From Desulfuromonadales bacterium C00003068 (GTDB lineage: Bacteria; Desulfobacterota; Desulfuromonadia; Desulfuromonadales; Desulfuromonadaceae), in the NCBI GenBank assembly GCA_001751155.1, contig MAXR01000145.1:1-9249 (forward strand): a stretch of DNA of 9,249 nucleotides, read 5' to 3'. Shown in pieces: positions 6,485-9,249 of this stretch (positions within the stretch are counted from its first letter, which is position 1; every line of letters begins with the position of its first letter). The position numbers and the translations under genes were made by a program. The notes beneath the pieces are model-generated. The model ran no database searches and had not been told where the DNA came from. It saw nothing but the letters and a program-made list of their open reading frames with translations.

Positions 6485-8983
6485 TCACTCTTCGCCATCA
6501 TCACTAACAACTTCTTGGTCATCAATCTCTTGAACGTCTAACTCTTCATCTTCTTCTTTTTCAGCAAGTTTCGCTACAGCAACAATACGTTCATCATCCT
6601 CAAGGACCATTAAACGAACCCCTTGAGTATTACGACCAATAACAGATAATGCGGCGACTCTCGTTCTTAATATTTTGCCGCGATCAGTAATAAACATCAA
6701 ATCTTCATCGTCAGAAACAAGTTTTATATCAACAACATTACCGTTTCGTTGCGATGTTTTTATCGTAATGATCCCTTTTCCTGAACGGCTTTGCACACGA
6801 TATTGATCCAAGTCAGTCCGTTTGCCATAGCCATTCTCAGTAACACTAACTAAGGTTGCAGAGGTATTATCTGTAACTACTTCCATACCAATAATGTGAT
6901 CGCTGCCCTCTAATTGCATACCGCGAACACCACGAGCTGTTCGTCCCATAGGTCGAACATCTTTTTCAGCAAAACGGATTGATTTACCATGATTACTGGC
7001 TAAAACCACATCCATTGTCCCATCTGTTATCCGAGTAGAAACAAGATGGTCACCTTCGTCTATGGTCATTGAAATAATTCCACCTTGACGAGGTTTAGCG
7101 TACGCCATGAGTTCGGTTTTCTTAACCACCCCGTTATTCGTTGCCGCAATGATAAATTTATCATCGGTAAACTCTTTAACGGTAAGAATACTCATCACTT
7201 TTTCTTCAGGTGCAAGTTGTAAAAGATTTACAATGGCTTTACCTCGAGCTGCGCGACCGCCCTGTGGTATTTCATGCACCTTAAGCCAATAAACTTTACC
7301 TTGATCCGTAAATACTAAAATATACGAGTGAGTTGAAGCGATAAACAGATGCTCAACAAAATCTTCCTCTTTAGGTCGCATCCCTGTTTTGCCCTTACCG
7401 CCACGACGTTGTGAGCGATAAAGTGAAACTGCATTTCTTTTGATGTAGCCAGTGTGCGACACTGTAACAACCATATCTTCTTCAACAATCAAATCTTCGA
7501 TAGATAGGTCTTTAGTTTTTGCAATGATTTCGGTCCGACGGTCATTGGCAAAATTACTTTTTATTTCAAGTAGTTCTACTCTTATTATTTTAAGAATTTC
7601 TACTTCACTACCAAGAATCTCTTTTAACCGTGCAATTTGAGCTAAAACCTCTTGGTATTCATTGAGAATTTTATCGCGCTCTAAACCTGTTAATCGATGC
7701 AAGCGCATCTCAAGAATTGCTTGAGCTTGAATATCGGAAAAATTGAATCTTTCAATCAGGCGCATCTTAGCTTCAGATGAATTGGCTGAGGATTTAATGA
7801 TCGTGATTAATTCGTCAAGATTCTCAAGAGCAATTTTCAAACCCTCGAGAATATGGGCTCGTGCTTCCGCTTTTTTCAATTCAAAAACACAGCGCCGCGT
7901 TACAATTTCTTTTCTATGATCAATAAAATGATCAAGAACTTGGCGCAATGATAATATTTTAGGCTGCCCACCAACAATGGCTAGCATGATGATACCAAAT
8001 GACGTTTGCATCATAGTCATTTTGTACAGTTGATTTAAAACAACACCAGCTACGGTATCTCTTTTAAGGTCAATAACTATTCTCATGCCATCGCGGTCTG
8101 ATTCATCTCGTAAATCAGAAATACCTTCAATTTTTTTCTCTTTAATCAACATCGCAATTTTTTCAATCAATCTTGCTTTATTGACTTGATACGGAATTTC
8201 GTTGACGACAATACTTTCGCGACTCGTACGACGATCAATCTCAACGAGCGCTCGTGCACGCATCTGAAAGATACCACGACCACAGCGGTAGGCATCACGC
8301 ACATCATCTTGGCCAAGAATAAAACCGCTGGTCGGTAAATCAGGACCTGGAATTATTTCGACCAATTCATCAAAACTTAATGTCGGATTATCTATAATTG
8401 AGACAAGAGCATTAATCACTTCACCGAGATTATGAGGCGGTATCTTTGTTGCCATACCTACAGCAATGCCTTCAGACCCGTTCACTAATAGGTTAGGGAA
8501 CTTACACGGTAAAACTAAAGGTTCTTTTAAGGAATCATCGTAGTTAGGACCAAAATCAACGGTTTCTTTTTCAAGATCAGCAAGAAGTTCAGATGATAAT
8601 TTAGACATACGAACTTCTGTATATCTCATCGCCGCTGCCGAATCACCATCGACAGAACCAAAATTACCCTGGCCATCAATCAAGATATTTCTCATAGAGA
8701 AACCTTGAGCCATCCTTACTATTGTATCGTATACAGCAGTATCGCCATGTGGATGGTATTTACCAATAACATCGCCTACGACACGCGCTGATTTTTTATA
8801 AGGTTTATTATATTCATTACCTAATTCATGCATGGCAAATAGTACACGACGGTGTACTGGCTTTAAACCATCTCTTACATCAGGTAAAGCGCGTCCTATA
8901 ATAACGCTCATCGCATAATCCATATACGATTTACGCATCTCACTTTCAATATTAACACTTACTTTATTGGGTTGTGAAAGCAT
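6485..8983 (-). CDS. gyrA: DNA gyrase subunit A
   Basis: GyrA is the DNA-cleaving and DNA-wrapping subunit of gyrase (A2B2), which introduces negative supercoils using ATP hydrolysed by GyrB. The protein is 832 aa, near the usual size. The breakage-reunion domain has catalytic Tyr121 in [10 protein letters not shown], preceded by Arg120. The quinolone-pocket segment [18 protein letters not shown] has Thr82 and Asp86 where E. coli has Ser83 and Asp87. The GyrA box QRRGGKG at 525-531 separates gyrase from topoisomerase IV and opens the C-terminal pinwheel. The last 28 or so residues form an acidic tail, as in other GyrA proteins. The ATG at 8983 has a strong GGAGGA nine bases upstream. gyrB ends 43 bases before it, and gpsA starts at or just after its stop, so this is a typical gyrBA unit with extra genes attached. 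Confidence 0.98.
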   Translation of the reverse strand: MLSQPNKVSVNIESEMRKSYMDYAMSVIIGRALPDVRDGLKPVHRRVLFAMHELGNEYNKPYKKSARVVGDVIGKYHPHGDTAVYDTIVRMAQGFSMRNILIDGQGNFGSVDGDSAAAMRYTEVRMSKLSSELLADLEKETVDFGPNYDDSLKEPLVLPCKFPNLLVNGSEGIAVGMATKIPPHNLGEVINALVSIIDNPTLSFDELVEIIPGPDLPTSGFILGQDDVRDAYRCGRGIFQMRARALVEIDRRTSRESIVVNEIPYQVNKARLIEKIAMLIKEKKIEGISDLRDESDRDGMRIVIDLKRDTVAGVVLNQLYKMTMMQTSFGIIMLAIVGGQPKILSLRQVLDHFIDHRKEIVTRRCVFELKKAEARAHILEGLKIALENLDELITIIKSSANSSEAKMRLIERFNFSDIQAQAILEMRLHRLTGLERDKILNEYQEVLAQIARLKEILGSEVEILKIIRVELLEIKSNFANDRRTEIIAKTKDLSIEDLIVEEDMVVTVSHTGYIKRNAVSLYRSQRRGGKGKTGMRPKEEDFVEHLFIASTHSYILVFTDQGKVYWLKVHEIPQGGRAARGKAIVNLLQLAPEEKVMSILTVKEFTDDKFIIAATNNGVVKKTELMAYAKPRQGGIISMTIDEGDHLVSTRITDGTMDVVLASNHGKSIRFAEKDVRPMGRTARGVRGMQLEGSDHIIGMEVVTDNTSATLVSVTENGYGKRTDLDQYRVQSRSGKGIITIKTSQRNGNVVDIKLVSDDEDLMFITDRGKILRTRVAALSVIGRNTQGVRLMVLEDDERIVAVAKLAEKEEDEELDVQEIDDQEVVSDDGEE

Positions 8984-8992
8984 CTACTATTT

Positions 8993-8998
8993 TCCTCC
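8993..8998 (-). promoter_or_regulatory. gyrA ribosome binding site
   Basis: On the minus strand GGAGGA lies nine bases before the ATG at 8983, close to ideal complementarity to the 16S rRNA 3' end. It is the strongest ribosome site I noticed in the window and supports the chosen gyrA start. Confidence 0.8.
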
Positions 8999-9026
8999 GA
9001 AAATTCCAAAAATGGAAAAATATAAA

Positions 9027-9249
9027 TCAAATATCAAGATTGGACACGTTAAGAGCATTTGTCTCAATAAATTCGCGGCGTGGCTCAACTTGATCACCCA
9101 TTAAAATGGTAAAAATCTCATCTGTGGCAACAACATCTTCAATTTTAACTTGAAGAAGTACTCGTTTTTCGGGATCCATGGTTGTTTCCCATAATTGATC
9201 GGGATTCATTTCACCTAAGCCCTTATATCTTTGTATATATTGACCTTTT
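9027..9249 (-). CDS. gyrB: DNA gyrase subunit B, C-terminal end, 5'-truncated
   Basis: GyrB supplies the ATPase and TOPRIM functions of gyrase. Only the last 74 codons are in the window; the frame stays open to the right edge. The reading begins [20 protein letters not shown] and continues through [10 protein letters not shown], the strongly conserved C-terminal GyrB block after the TOPRIM domain, and ends [10 protein letters not shown] with TAA. The ATG at 9209 is the internal methionine of GLGEMNPDQ and not a start. ParE has a similar block, but the adjacent gyrA with its GyrA box argues for GyrB. The ATPase domain and the quinolone-related positions are outside the window. gyrA follows after 43 bases. 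Confidence 0.96.
   Translation of the reverse strand, partial: KGQYIQRYKGLGEMNPDQLWETTMDPEKRVLLQVKIEDVVATDEIFTILMGDQVEPRREFIETNALNVSNLDI

Noticed and set aside
9027..9209. Short stand-alone protein starting at the ATG at 9209
   Set aside because: The frame continues upstream to the window edge with the conserved GyrB sequence [15 protein letters not shown], so it is the end of gyrB.
1..9249. Lower GC in the right part than in glmS as a sign of horizontal transfer
   Set aside because: Hand-counted lines vary gradually and the genes on both sides are core housekeeping genes; there is no sharp boundary and no integrase, tRNA or repeat.

Overview
The window is ordinary bacterial chromosome, densely coding and fairly AT-rich. 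It looks Gram-negative: it has a bifunctional PBP1A and a cyclophilin with a signal peptide. The gyrB-gyrA-gpsA order, and the similarity of several proteins to what I remember of the Desulfuromonas/Geobacter/Pelobacter group, suggest the Desulfuromonadia. That placement is inference and needs a database search.

Layout. The left third is a plus-strand pair: the 3' end of glmS (glucosamine-6-phosphate synthase) and, 26 bases later, a complete mrcA/ponA-type PBP1A. The rest is a minus-strand series read leftward: the 3' end of gyrB, gyrA, gpsA, a signal-peptide cyclophilin, a diverged endonuclease/exonuclease/phosphatase-fold (EEP) protein, and nth (endonuclease III). The two groups converge on one inverted repeat at 3327-3362. 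It makes a good terminator for the minus-strand genes and may also serve mrcA. No mobile element, CRISPR array, tRNA, rRNA or phage gene was seen, and no gene-free stretch exceeds about 110 bases.

How the genes fit together. glmS and mrcA cover the entry point to amino-sugar precursors and the final polymerisation of peptidoglycan. gyrB and gyrA encode the two gyrase subunits. gyrB is often close to dnaA, dnaN and recF, so oriC probably lies off the right edge. gpsA feeds phospholipid synthesis, the cyclophilin probably folds periplasmic proteins, and nth repairs oxidised pyrimidines. The minus-strand genes are 17-66 bases apart or overlap, so they could be one long transcript with an internal promoter before nth.

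Two things stand out. The first is a tight cluster of three DnaA-box-like 9-mers, two of them perfect TTATNCACA matches, in the 66-base gap upstream of nth and overlapping a candidate nth promoter. The second is the EEP-fold protein, which keeps the family's motif surroundings but has replaced several metal-binding or catalytic residues, so it may be a pseudoenzyme. No clearly new multi-gene system was found.
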